Notes: a model not told the origin generated them from the sequence alone. DNA of 18,135 nt from SIG710 sp045596925 (GCA_045596925.1 JAZODH010000022.1:1-18135), one strand, 5' to 3'. Positions 1-7,292 are shown, numbered from the stretch's first letter. Program-made: numbers and translations.

Positions 1-1
1 C

Positions 2-1060
2 TCCTTGGCTCACAGAACGACATGGCTACGATCCGACTTGGGTATGCTCTCCGAGGCACAGATGCTGGACGGTATCGATAACGAGACCGAAAAGAGATAT
101 ATGCACCACTACAACATGCCCGGCTTCTCCACCGGTGAGGCAAAGGCTACCCGTTCCCCCGGCCGCCGCGAGATCGGCCACGGTGCGCTGGCTGAGCGTT
201 CCCTGGTTCCCGTTCTTCCCTCCGAGGAGGAATTCCCCTACGCTATCCGTCTTGTTTCCGACGTTCTCTCCTCCAACGGCTCCACCTCCCAGGGCTCCGT
301 TTGCGGCTCTACTCTGGCGCTTATGGACGCAGGCGTTCCGATCAAGGCTCCCGTTGCGGGTATCTCCTGCGGTCTGATCACAGAGGAGGACGGCAGCTGG
401 TCTACAATGATCGACATTCAGGGTCTTGAGGACTTCTACGGCGATATGGACTTCAAGGTTGCAGGTACTCATAAGGGTATTACGTCCATTCAGATGGACC
501 TTAAGATCGACGGTCTGACACCCGAGATCATTCGCGAGGCTCTTGATACAACTCACAAGGGTAGAGATTATATCATCGACGAGGTAATTTTGAAGGCTAT
601 CCCCGAGGCGAGACCCGAGGTTTCCAAGTACGCTCCCAAGATGCTCTCCATGAAGATCGACCCCGACAAGATCCGTGAGGTTATCGGTAAGGGCGGTTCC
701 GTGATCCAGAAGATCACAGGCGACACGGGTGCAAAGGTCGACATCGAGGACGATGGCACTATCCACATCGCGGCTGTTAACCCCGAAAGCGCAAATGCGG
801 CTAAGGCTATGATCGACGCTATATGCTTTGAGCCTGAGGTCGGTACAACTTACACAGGTAAGGTAACAGGCATCATCGCCTGCGGCGCGTTCGTTGAATT
901 CGCTCCCGGCAAGGAGGGAATGGTTCACATCTCCAAGCTTGCCGATCACAGAGTTGAAAAGGTTGAGGACGTTGTGGCTCTTGGCGATACCGTTAAGGTA
1001 AAGTACCTGGGTGTTGACGAGAAGAACCGCGTTAAGCTCTCCATGAAGGACGCTGAATAA
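2..1060 (+). CDS. pnp: Polynucleotide phosphorylase, 3' part (partial at window edge)
   Basis: PNPase is the phosphate-dependent 3'-5' exoribonuclease of mRNA decay, a cytoplasmic trimer. About 350 residues are present here, against about 700 for the whole family. Counting from the GCT-preceding codon at 5, the second RNase PH domain spans about residues 13-205, with the phosphate-binding serine loop SNGSTSQGS (90-98) and the acidic FYGDMDF stretch. A KH domain follows (about 215-275, with GXXG seen as VIGKGG), then a C-terminal S1 domain (about 279-350, GTTYTGKVTG to VKLSMKDAE). The family match in this frame begins only at LGMLSEAQ; the roughly 35 bases before it read as unrelated residues, which suggests indels at the contig edge. 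The gene ends at TAA 1058-1060 and is followed by a repeat and then a terminator shared with the convergent gene. Confidence 0.96.
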   Translation, partial: SLAHRTTWLRSDLGMLSEAQMLDGIDNETEKRYMHHYNMPGFSTGEAKATRSPGRREIGHGALAERSLVPVLPSEEEFPYAIRLVSDVLSSNGSTSQGSVCGSTLALMDAGVPIKAPVAGISCGLITEEDGSWSTMIDIQGLEDFYGDMDFKVAGTHKGITSIQMDLKIDGLTPEIIREALDTTHKGRDYIIDEVILKAIPEARPEVSKYAPKMLSMKIDPDKIREVIGKGGSVIQKITGDTGAKVDIEDDGTIHIAAVNPESANAAKAMIDAICFEPEVGTTYTGKVTGIIACGAFVEFAPGKEGMVHISKLADHRVEKVEDVVALGDTVKVKYLGVDEKNRVKLSMKDAE

Positions 1061-1075
1061 AAGGATGCGGGAAAC

Positions 1076-1130
1076 GCGGGGTGCTTTTGAAAAAGCACCC
1101 ATGCACCCCAAAAACTTTAAAAAAAAGGTT
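1076..1130 (+). repeat. Family A palindromic repeat, copy 1 (after pnp)
   Basis: Inverted arms GGGGTGCTTTT (from 1078) and AAAAGCACCC (to 1100) are followed by a CACCCC block and AAAAACTTTAA. The same architecture occurs at about 3037-3099, 7225-7286, 10757-10812 and, more diverged, 17914-17971. The copy starts about 15 bases after the pnp stop codon. It has no T-tract after the hairpin, so it is not a standard intrinsic terminator. Confidence 0.85.
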
Positions 1131-1160
1131 TTGGACGGACGTATCGTCCCGACAAACATT

Positions 1161-1189
1161 AAAAACGGCGATTAAACATCGCCGTTTTT
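1161..1189. terminator. Bidirectional intrinsic terminator between pnp and the beta-helix gene
   Basis: A perfect 12-bp stem (1161-1172 with 1178-1189) has the 5-base loop TAAAC, an A-tract on the left and a T-tract on the right. It lies between two convergent genes and can serve both. Confidence 0.9.
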
Positions 1190-1198
1190 TGTGTTTGC

Positions 1199-2800
1199 TT
1201 ATATCTCCGCGTTGTTCTGGCAAATAACGTTCGCGCATCGCTCTATTATAATCTTCTCGCCGCCCTCGTTGTGGCAATTCAAGAACTCATTGTTCTGCAC
1301 CACCACACCGTCGGTCATCTGAACCATCACCGCCAGACCGTTGATATTCTCAAAGCGGTTGTTTTCGATGCGAATATTCTTGTGAACGGGCTGAATGCTC
1401 TGGTGTTTTTCACCGTTTATCTGCACGTGAACGGTGCTTCGGTTGTCCTTTTTCACCTTGGTCCTGCAATCCCTGAACACGTTGTTTCTGATGGTCACGT
1501 TTGCAAGAGGTCCCGCCTCAAGCCAGTATTCAAAGGCGGAGGACAGGTAGATGGCGCAGGAGGAAGAATTGTTGAACTCGCAGTCCTCGATCACCATGTT
1601 GTCCGACCCCTGAAGACAGAGCGCGCGTCCGCGGTTGCGGGCAAAGATACAGCGACGAATGGTCACGTCGGGGTAATATTTGTCGTTCGTGATATAATCA
1701 CCCGTTTTTATTTCCACGGTGCTTGGCTCAAGGTCTATATCCCCGCACTCGGACGACGCCACGGTCACCTTTCCTTTAAGCTCCAGGGTATCGGGGTCGT
1801 AAACCCGGAGCAGGTCGCCGGGCACGCTCCAGTAGGGAGAGACCACGCCGTTGACCTTGTCGTAAATGAGAGTCAGGCCGTTTTCTCGGACAGAGGTGAC
1901 CGTCATTACCTGGGTGTGGACGTTCAGCTTGTCGTCGCCGATGCAGTTGAAATCGCAGTCCTCCAGAACAAGCTTGCCCGAAAGACCCGTCAGGTGGATC
2001 CCGTCGCTGTTTATGGCGTAAGGCTGATGGTCGCGGTCATCAGAGGCGAATTTCACCCGTCTGAACGTAAAATCGCGGCAACAGGGCAGAAGCAGGAATG
2101 CAAAGCCCGCGTAGTTTGTCATTTTCACGTCCTCGATGAGCACGTTCGTACATTGTCTGAACACAAAAGCCACCAGTCCGTAGTAGGAATGGGAAACGTT
2201 ACATTTTGCGCCCGATTTGAGCCACTTGACGCTCTTTGAATAGACGCGAACCGTCTTTTCGTCAAGCATTTCGTGGGGGCAATTCAGCTTTTTTGGAGCC
2301 GTGCAGGGGATTTCGCCCGCGATGACGGTCCGCTGTGCAGGGTCAACGGGAGTGGAGACCCAATGGTGCCCTGTAGGGGCCCAATCGTCATCAAAGATCA
2401 TGCCGCCGATAAAATGCTCGCGACCCGTCATGGGAACGGTGCTGTGCACTTCAACGTCCGCGTAGTCCTCGGTGACGTTCACGATCACGCCCGCCGTGTT
2501 TACGGGCACGGAGGATGCAATATTGAATCCACGGATGGTCAGATTTTCACAGTCCAGCAGCTCGAAAACGCCCGCGCCGTCATCTGCGCCCGTTTCGCGG
2601 CTGAAGTAGGGAGAAAGAATCGCGCCCTCACCGCACAGAGTCAGATCTTTTTTGCCCTTGACATTTACAGTCACCGAAAGGGGGTAAACGCCCTCCTCAA
2701 ATGTGAGAACTGCGCCGTCGGGCGCATCTGCGATGATCTTTTCCAGGACGGGCGACGCATCGTCGCCTATCATATCCAACGTGATTTTAATGTTTTCCAT
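1199..2800 (-). CDS. Right-handed parallel beta-helix protein, GH110-like active-site pattern
   Basis: This is a 533-residue protein of the pectin-lyase-like fold. Many short rungs of the type NVTIRNNVF, NIRIENNRF and MVIEDCEF run from about residue 50 to the C-terminus. No signal peptide is seen, so it is probably cytoplasmic. Residues 264-270 (NSDGIHL) and 288-295 (GDDKLNVH) place one Asp (266) and an adjacent Asp pair (289-290) on neighbouring rungs. That arrangement resembles the active site of GH110 alpha-galactosidases, so a glycosidase acting on galactosides is a reasonable guess, but the substrate is inference. The ATG at 2800 follows a good AAAGGAG site and the gene has its own promoter. 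It stands alone, convergent with pnp. It could also be a lyase or a non-catalytic helix. Confidence 0.85.
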   Translation of the reverse strand: MENIKITLDMIGDDASPVLEKIIADAPDGAVLTFEEGVYPLSVTVNVKGKKDLTLCGEGAILSPYFSRETGADDGAGVFELLDCENLTIRGFNIASSVPVNTAGVIVNVTEDYADVEVHSTVPMTGREHFIGGMIFDDDWAPTGHHWVSTPVDPAQRTVIAGEIPCTAPKKLNCPHEMLDEKTVRVYSKSVKWLKSGAKCNVSHSYYGLVAFVFRQCTNVLIEDVKMTNYAGFAFLLLPCCRDFTFRRVKFASDDRDHQPYAINSDGIHLTGLSGKLVLEDCDFNCIGDDKLNVHTQVMTVTSVRENGLTLIYDKVNGVVSPYWSVPGDLLRVYDPDTLELKGKVTVASSECGDIDLEPSTVEIKTGDYITNDKYYPDVTIRRCIFARNRGRALCLQGSDNMVIEDCEFNNSSSCAIYLSSAFEYWLEAGPLANVTIRNNVFRDCRTKVKKDNRSTVHVQINGEKHQSIQPVHKNIRIENNRFENINGLAVMVQMTDGVVVQNNEFLNCHNEGGEKIIIERCANVICQNNAEI

Positions 2801-2839
2801 CTTGTTGCTCCTTTGGGGTGCAAATTGTTCTGTAAATGC

Positions 2840-2868
2840 ATTTTAACACAGAATTTTGAGAATTGCAA
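2840..2868 (-). promoter_or_regulatory. SigA-type promoter of the beta-helix gene
   Basis: On the minus strand, -35 TTGCAA (2863-2868) and -10 TAAAAT (2840-2845) are separated by exactly 17 bases. The start codon is about 40 bases downstream. Confidence 0.75.
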
Positions 2869-2894
2869 TAAATAAAACGCTCATTTTTTGCACA

Positions 2895-2921
2895 ATTTGA
2901 CTATCCTGCGAACAGTCAAAT
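2895..2921. promoter_or_regulatory. Possible operator palindrome upstream of the beta-helix promoter
   Basis: Arms ATTTGACT (2895-2902) and AGTCAAAT (2914-2921) are separated by 11 bases and lie about 26 bases upstream of the -35 box. The size fits a regulator dimer site, but no regulator gene is adjacent. It could be chance. Confidence 0.35.
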
Positions 2922-2976
2922 CTCTTTGAAACAGCCGCTCTCCGTCACAGTATGGCCGCTACTCAACCCAAACATA

Positions 2977-3005
2977 AAAAACGACGGTGTTTAGCCGTCG
3001 TTTTT
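2977..3005 (-). terminator. Intrinsic terminator downstream of pepF
   Basis: An 11-bp stem (2977-2987 with 2995-3005) has a 7-base loop. In the minus direction it is followed by a T-rich run, as expected about 95 bases after the pepF stop codon. Confidence 0.85.
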
Positions 3006-3036
3006 AAGATTTGTAGGGACAAAATGTCTATCTCAA

Positions 3037-3099
3037 ATCCCTTTTTTGAAAGTTTTGCGGGGTTTGGGGTGCTTTTTCAAAAGCACCCCAAGCGCATCC
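3037..3099 (-). repeat. Family A palindromic repeat, copy 2 (after pepF)
   Basis: The arms GGGGTGCTTTT and AAAAGCACCCC lie at about 3067-3090, flanked by GCGGGG and by an AAAGTTTTGC/CTTTTTTG tail. Read on the minus strand it has the same orientation relative to the upstream gene as copy 1, and it starts within a few bases of the pepF TAA (3101-3103). Confidence 0.85.
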
Positions 3100-3100
3100 C

Positions 3101-4891
3101 TTAATAAATTTCCTTGAATGTTTCGATGGCCTCCTTGAAGTCGGCAATAGCCGCTTCAACGACAGCGGGGTCGGACATGTCGATGCCCGCAACCTTCAGG
3201 CTGTCCAGAGGGCTGATCCTGCCGCCGCAGGAGAGAAATTCAAGGTACTTTCCGATATATTCCTCGCCCTCGGTCTCGATCCTGCGCGCGATGGCAGATG
3301 CCGCGGAAATGCAGGTCGCATACTTGTATACATAGAAAGAACGGTAGAAATGAGGGATCCTCATCCACTCGTATGCGATCTCCTTGTCGCAAACGACGCT
3401 GTTGCCGAAATACTTCTTCACGATAGAATAGTACTTTTCGTTCATGATCTCCTGCGTGAGCGTTGCGCCCGATTCGGTGAGAGCGTGAATATCGCGCTCA
3501 AACTCCGCAAACATGGTCTGGCGGTACAGCGTGCCCTTGTAGGTCTCCATCAGCTGATTGAGTATGGAAAGCTTCTCCTCGCGGCTGTTCGACTCGCGAA
3601 GCTTCTTGTGGCAGAAGAGCAGCTCGTTAACCGTGGACGCAACCTCGGCTACGAAGATCGTGTAGTTTGACTCCTGGGGAGTGTTGTTCTTGCAGGAGTA
3701 GTAGGAATGCATGGAGTGTCCCGCCTCGTGTGCCAGGGTGGACACGTCGTCTATCTTCTCGTTGTAGTTGAGCAGGATATAGGGCTGAGTGTCATAGCAG
3801 CCTGCGCTGTACGCGCCGCCGCGTTTGCCCTTGGTGGGGTAAACGTCGACCCAGCTCTTGTTCTTGATTCCGTCCTCGAGAGTGTCAGCATACTCGTCAC
3901 CCAGAATACGAACGGTGTCGATGACCGTCTCGACCGCCTCGTCAAAGCTGTACTCCTTGGTGCAATCGGGAATAAGAGGGGTGTAGAGGTCGTACATATG
4001 GAGAGCGGGCAGACCCAGCACTTCTTTTTTAAGGTTGAAATAATCGTAGATGACCTGCATATTGCGGTTCACCGTGTCGATAAGGTTGTTGTAAATTACG
4101 GGCGTAACCTCGTCGTTGAAGGTGGACGCCTCAAGGCTGGACTTAAAACCTCTGATCTTTGCCAGAGTGGTTCTCTCCTTTACGGTGTTGCCAAGGAGGG
4201 ACGCAAAGGTGTTTCCAAACTGCTTGTAGGTGGCATAAAGCTTCTTGAACGCCGCACGTCTCACACGTCTTTCCTTGCTGGTCAGACGGAGAACGTAGGT
4301 GGAATCGGTCAGCTCAACCAGCTTTCCTTCCTCGTCGCGGATCTTGCCGAATGTCAGATCGGCGTCAGAGAAAATACCCTCCACCTCGCCGTGAGTACCA
4401 AGGCAGATGCCGATGTCGGCAAGCAGCTGCTCCTTGTCGTCGGACAGAGTGTGCTTGCGGTAACGGCGGTTCACGTCGATGGTGCGACGGAACTCCTCCA
4501 GCTTGGGAAACTCCTTGTACCATGTGTCAAGAGTCTTGTCCTTGATCTTGACCAGAGCGGGAGAAATGAAAAATGTGGCGGATGCCGCGTCGTTGAGCAG
4601 GTTCATGACCTTGCCGTTGAGCGCCAGATACTTGTTGTCTGACTTGTCAAGGTCGGAGGACAGAAACGCGTACTCGTAGAGCTTGGAGAGAATTCTCTCA
4701 AGGTCTGTGTTCGCCTGCAGGGCGTCATAAAGCTCCTGCGCGGACTTTGTCATAGTGTCGCGGCGGCGGGGGAAGTCTGTGATTATCGCCTTGGCGCGCT
4801 CAAAATCGGCGTCAAAATCCGCCTCGGTCTTGTAAATGCCTGTCAGATCCCATTTGTATTTTGCGGGGATCTCGCTTCTGACGTGTGTCAT
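3101..4891 (-). CDS. pepF: Oligoendopeptidase F (peptidase family M3B)
   Basis: This is a cytoplasmic zinc metallopeptidase that cuts short peptides of roughly 7-17 residues, for peptide nutrition or turnover. The 596-residue length is normal for the family. The zinc site HEAGH is at residues 388-392 and the third ligand Glu falls in FVAEVAS at 416; the N-terminal oligopeptidase F domain precedes it (EIPAKYKWDLTGIY onward). I chose the ATG at 4891 over an in-frame start 32 codons upstream for three reasons: AGAGAGGT sits about 8 bases before it, the family normally begins near this point, and the promoter lies inside the upstream extension. The gene is monocistronic, with its own promoter and terminator, just after the rnpB terminator. 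Confidence 0.95.
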   Translation of the reverse strand: MTHVRSEIPAKYKWDLTGIYKTEADFDADFERAKAIITDFPRRRDTMTKSAQELYDALQANTDLERILSKLYEYAFLSSDLDKSDNKYLALNGKVMNLLNDAASATFFISPALVKIKDKTLDTWYKEFPKLEEFRRTIDVNRRYRKHTLSDDKEQLLADIGICLGTHGEVEGIFSDADLTFGKIRDEEGKLVELTDSTYVLRLTSKERRVRRAAFKKLYATYKQFGNTFASLLGNTVKERTTLAKIRGFKSSLEASTFNDEVTPVIYNNLIDTVNRNMQVIYDYFNLKKEVLGLPALHMYDLYTPLIPDCTKEYSFDEAVETVIDTVRILGDEYADTLEDGIKNKSWVDVYPTKGKRGGAYSAGCYDTQPYILLNYNEKIDDVSTLAHEAGHSMHSYYSCKNNTPQESNYTIFVAEVASTVNELLFCHKKLRESNSREEKLSILNQLMETYKGTLYRQTMFAEFERDIHALTESGATLTQEIMNEKYYSIVKKYFGNSVVCDKEIAYEWMRIPHFYRSFYVYKYATCISAASAIARRIETEGEEYIGKYLEFLSCGGRISPLDSLKVAGIDMSDPAVVEAAIADFKEAIETFKEIY

Positions 4892-4931
4892 ATTTTTTAC
4901 CTCTCTTTTGAGTAATTTTTCATACAGTTTA

Positions 4932-4960
4932 ATTATACCCGCGAAAAGGGGGTTTGTCAA
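4932..4960 (-). promoter_or_regulatory. Consensus SigA promoter of pepF
   Basis: On the minus strand, -35 TTGACA (4955-4960) and -10 TATAAT (4932-4937) are spaced by 17 bases, a perfect match to the vegetative consensus. This predicts a short leader of about 35 bases. Confidence 0.92.
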
Positions 4961-4985
4961 TGATGTGGTGGAAAATAGAGGGAAC

Positions 4986-5011
4986 AAAAAAGACCCTTTC
5001 GGGTCTTTTTT
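4986..5011 (-). terminator. Intrinsic terminator of rnpB
   Basis: An 11-bp stem (4986-4996 with 5001-5011) closes on the 4-base loop TTTC, with A6 and T6 tracts at its ends. It follows the RNase P RNA 3' end directly and precedes the pepF promoter. Confidence 0.92.
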
Positions 5012-5014
5012 GTT

Positions 5015-5366
5015 GCGATCGAGCCTGTAAGCCGGGTTCTGTCGTGAGCGATCATCTATCTTCGCTTGACGTCACCGTCAAGCTTCGGCTTTCGCCGTGC
5101 CACCCGGGGATATGTGTCGGGCCGACGATCCCCATGCGGTGTTGCTTCGGATAGGGTTTACAGCAAAGAACGGTTACCCGCCCTTTGGGTGAGCTCTTAC
5201 CTCGCCTTTCCATCCTTACCAAGTTCCCTTGGCGGTTTATTTCTGTTGCACTTTCCCGGGAGTCGCCTCCGGCTGACGTTATCAGTTATCCTGCCCTGTG
5301 AAGCCCGGACTTTCCTCACGGTAACACCTTTCGGCACCATACCGCGCGATCGCCCGACTCGGTCGC
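5015..5366 (-). ncRNA. rnpB: RNase P RNA, bacterial type A
   Basis: This is the catalytic RNA of ribonuclease P, which matures the 5' ends of tRNAs. On the minus strand the universal blocks are present: GAGGAAAGTCCGGGCT (complement of 5302-5317) near the 5' end and ACAGAACCCGGCTTA (complement of 5028-5042) near the 3' end. The ends pair as helix P1: 5356-5366 with 5015-5025, 11 pairs with one mismatch and G-U wobbles. The extent of about 350 nt and the layout fit type A rather than the Bacillus type B fold. It is expressed from its own promoter and ends at the 4986-5011 terminator. End positions are good to a few bases. Confidence 0.96.
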
Positions 5367-5372
5367 CTGTAA

Positions 5373-5401
5373 ATTATAACTCAAATCGGCACAAAAGTCA
5401 A
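5373..5401 (-). promoter_or_regulatory. SigA promoter of rnpB
   Basis: On the minus strand, -35 TTGACT (5396-5401) and -10 TATAAT (5373-5378) have a 17-base spacer. This places the start at about 5366, where the P1 helix begins. It lies directly after the stop codon of the lipoprotein gene (5409). Confidence 0.92.
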
Positions 5402-5408
5402 GACTATA

Positions 5409-6776
5409 CTATCTGCCGTTCTCTCTCATTATCTCGATCGCCACCACTGCCGTCTGTATCCTGTCGTCAACGCCCTCCAAAAAGGCGTCGGGCAGCAGGT
5501 TATAACGCAGGGAATCGTCCAGAAAATCGTAGAGACCGCCGATGTCGTAAAGTGCGGGCAGATCGTGGGTGCGAGAAGATAAAATAATGTCAAATATCTC
5601 GCCGACACGCTGACCGTTTTCCCCTGCAAGCGCCGTAAATTCCTGTCTTCGAAGCCTATCAAGGTCGTATTCGTAGAACATTCCCGTCAAGGCGAACGCC
5701 ACCGAATTTTTCTCATCGTCCCCTGCGGGCACTGCCGTGCAGAGCGCGTCGGGGGACACGAAAGAGCTGTATTTGTCCTCTTTTTCAAGCTTTGGCATGG
5801 GCAAAACAGCAAGATCAAGACCGTCGTCGATCGCCGCCTTTATCTGTCCTACCGTGCCCACGGTCAAAAGCGTCTTGTTGGCGATCTTCACAAAGGTGTT
5901 CTCGCCGTCCACTGCCGCCGTTCTTTCAAGGTAGCCCTCGTCGTCAAGGAGTTTAAGGGTCGAATAGACGTTCCTCGCCTTCGCATCAAGCTTCTTGTAG
6001 GCGGGAAGGTCGCCCATTCCGTTTTCGTAAAAAGCGATACCGCCGCCGCACCAAAGGGCGTCTGTTCCGCCATCGGTAAACCCGATCGTTCCGTTCCCGC
6101 GCATAAAACCGTGGACGGTGTCATAGGTCCATTCGCCGTGCATCACAAGAAGAGAGACAGAATCCTCAAGCGCGGCGGATTTTAAGCGTGCGCGGTTCAG
6201 CGCCAGAGCGTAGGTGCTGTCAATGCGCGGCGCAAAGATATTAAAATCCTCAATATACTGCTTTCCCCCCACCGAAAGAGACGGGGAAAACATCTCGCGG
6301 TTCTGGTAATATCCGCCGAGATCCGACAGCGGACAGAGGGAATTTGAAACGGTCAGAAGCAGAGCATCGCTGTAGGTCAGAGACGCAATATCGTAGTTCA
6401 CAAGCCCCGAAAGGGTGGAATTTCGCACGAAATTCACGGTGTTTCCCGTGATGTTCAGCTCTTTTAGTTCAATAGAATATTTGTCGCGCAACTCGGCATT
6501 GCGGAGATATATCTCCTTTTCCACCGTGTCGCGGCCTTCGCCCGTAGCCGACAGCAGATCGTTTGCGCCGTTGTGGCAAAGAATAGTATAGGTGCCGGGC
6601 TTTACGGCAGAGAACTCCTTTGCTCCCTCGGGCACGGTGTCAGGGTCAACGGAGGAAAGAGTGGAAAGGGAAAAATCCCGATCCACGGCCGTTTCGGACT
6701 TGCCGCAAGCGGCAAGGCTACACAAAAGGAGCACCGTGCAGAGCAAAAGGGCGATTTTTCTTATTGATTTTTTCAT
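5409..6776 (-). CDS. Lipoprotein resembling extracellular solute-binding proteins
   Basis: The 455-residue protein opens with a classic lipoprotein signal: positive MKKSIRKIA, a hydrophobic core, and the lipobox LAAC with Cys at 24, so it is predicted to be anchored on the outer face of the membrane. The body looks like family-1-type sugar or oligosaccharide binding proteins common in Clostridia, including a YSIELKELN-type N-lobe segment and a GTVGQIKAAIDDGLDLAVLPMPK segment where such proteins switch lobes. No permease or ATPase gene is adjacent, so it is an orphan or works with a transporter encoded elsewhere. The ATG at 6776 has AAAGGAG 8 bases upstream. No clear promoter was seen; its 5' region is made of repeats. 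The ligand is unknown. Confidence 0.85.
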   Translation of the reverse strand: MKKSIRKIALLLCTVLLLCSLAACGKSETAVDRDFSLSTLSSVDPDTVPEGAKEFSAVKPGTYTILCHNGANDLLSATGEGRDTVEKEIYLRNAELRDKYSIELKELNITGNTVNFVRNSTLSGLVNYDIASLTYSDALLLTVSNSLCPLSDLGGYYQNREMFSPSLSVGGKQYIEDFNIFAPRIDSTYALALNRARLKSAALEDSVSLLVMHGEWTYDTVHGFMRGNGTIGFTDGGTDALWCGGGIAFYENGMGDLPAYKKLDAKARNVYSTLKLLDDEGYLERTAAVDGENTFVKIANKTLLTVGTVGQIKAAIDDGLDLAVLPMPKLEKEDKYSSFVSPDALCTAVPAGDDEKNSVAFALTGMFYEYDLDRLRRQEFTALAGENGQRVGEIFDIILSSRTHDLPALYDIGGLYDFLDDSLRYNLLPDAFLEGVDDRIQTAVVAIEIMRENGR

Positions 6777-6803
6777 TTGGCGTCTCCTTTCTGTGAGAAG
6801 TTT

Positions 6804-6868
6804 GCCTCCCTCCGGGAGGGAGTGAAGCAGCGCGAGTCCCCTCTCCGTTACGGTGTAATCGTGACACC
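6804..6868. repeat. Family B repeat fragments, copy 1
   Basis: CTCCCTCC (6806-6813) and GGAGGGAG (6815-6822) form a palindrome like hairpin 1 of this family. It is followed at about 6838-6868 by the reverse complement of a second-hairpin module (GGTGTCACG...ACACCGT...GGAGAGG) that recurs at 17739-17766. It looks like a rearranged or chimeric copy. Confidence 0.7.
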
Positions 6869-6876
6869 TGAAACCT

Positions 6877-6925
6877 AAAGGCCCCTTTGTGTAAAGGGGG
6901 CTCTGCCGAAGGCGGTGGGGGATTG
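6877..6925 (+). repeat. Family B two-hairpin repeat, copy 2 (tail-to-tail with copy 3)
   Basis: AAAGGCCCCTTTGTGTAAAG starts a first hairpin; a second short hairpin (GCCGAAGGC) follows, and the copy ends with the tail GGGATTG. Its layout matches the reverse complement of 6951-7009. Confidence 0.8.
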
Positions 6926-6950
6926 TTCCGCATGAAAATCTTGTTTTTTA

Positions 6951-7009
6951 CAATCCCTCCGACGCGGTGCAACCGCGCCACCTCCCTTTACACAAGGGAG
7001 GCTTTTTAA
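6951..7009 (-). repeat. Family B two-hairpin repeat, copy 3
   Basis: On the minus strand it reads AAAAGCCTCCCTTGTGTAAA, then GGGAGGTGGC, a GCGGTTGCACCGC hairpin and the tail GTCGGAGGGATTG. It faces copy 2 tail to tail across 25 bases, as in the paired REP elements of enterobacteria. Confidence 0.85.
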
Positions 7010-7026
7010 TGACATTTGCGCCGAAG

Positions 7027-7153
7027 TTTCTTTTCCACTTTCTCTTTTTCTTCTTTCCGTGAAAGAAGAAAAAGAGAAAGTGGAGGAAAGAGCAAAAAGA
7101 AGAAAGGCTTGGCCCGATGCGCGCGAATTCGACAGTACCGAATTCGCTAGTCT
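7027..7153 (+). repeat. Family C homopurine/homopyrimidine inverted-repeat element, copy 1
   Basis: A perfect 23-bp inverted repeat (7034-7056 with 7062-7084; 5-base loop CCGTG) has one arm pyrimidine-rich and the other purine-rich. It is followed by an AG-rich block (7081-7109), then two GAATTCG motifs ending CGAATTCGCTAGTC at about 7152. A second copy lies reversed at about 17470-17690. Confidence 0.85.
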
Positions 7154-7224
7154 TCATAGGTGGTGGGGTGTCGTAATCGTTCGTTTACCTGTTTCCCCAT
7201 GGGTATAAGACAAATCGTTCGTAT

Positions 7225-7286
7225 CTGTCCCTTTTTTAAAAGTTTTCGGGGTGCAGGGGTGCTTTTTCAAAAGCACCCCGCATACC
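7225..7286 (-). repeat. Family A palindromic repeat, copy 3 (after pgeF)
   Basis: The arms GGGGTGCTTTT and AAAAGCACCCC lie at about 7256-7279, followed in the minus direction by a CTGCACCCC block, GAAAACTTTT and AAAAAAGGGACAGA. It ends a few bases from the pgeF stop codon (7293) and has the same orientation relative to the gene as copies 1 and 2. Confidence 0.85.
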
Positions 7287-7292
7287 TTTTCC

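Noticed and set aside
1078..1100. Family A hairpin as the pnp terminator
   Set aside because: No T-tract follows the stem, and a better terminator lies at 1161-1189.
1271..2239. Long plus-strand ORF of 322 codons antisense to the beta-helix gene
   Set aside because: It lies wholly inside a well-supported gene, has no ribosome binding site and no recognisable domain; the same holds for the antisense ORFs at 26-1159 and 3707-4642.
5066..5587. ORF of 173 codons on the plus strand
   Set aside because: It crosses the RNase P RNA gene on the opposite strand and its promoter; the sequence is explained by rnpB.
6804..7010. Possible CRISPR array because of several palindromic repeats
   Set aside because: The copies differ in length, orientation and spacing and have no regular unique spacers; no cas genes are present.
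6718..7157. Minus-strand ORFs rich in Arg, Lys and Pro
   Set aside because: They are translations of the interspersed repeats, with no proper start signals; the same is true of 1032-1277 and 17679-17939.
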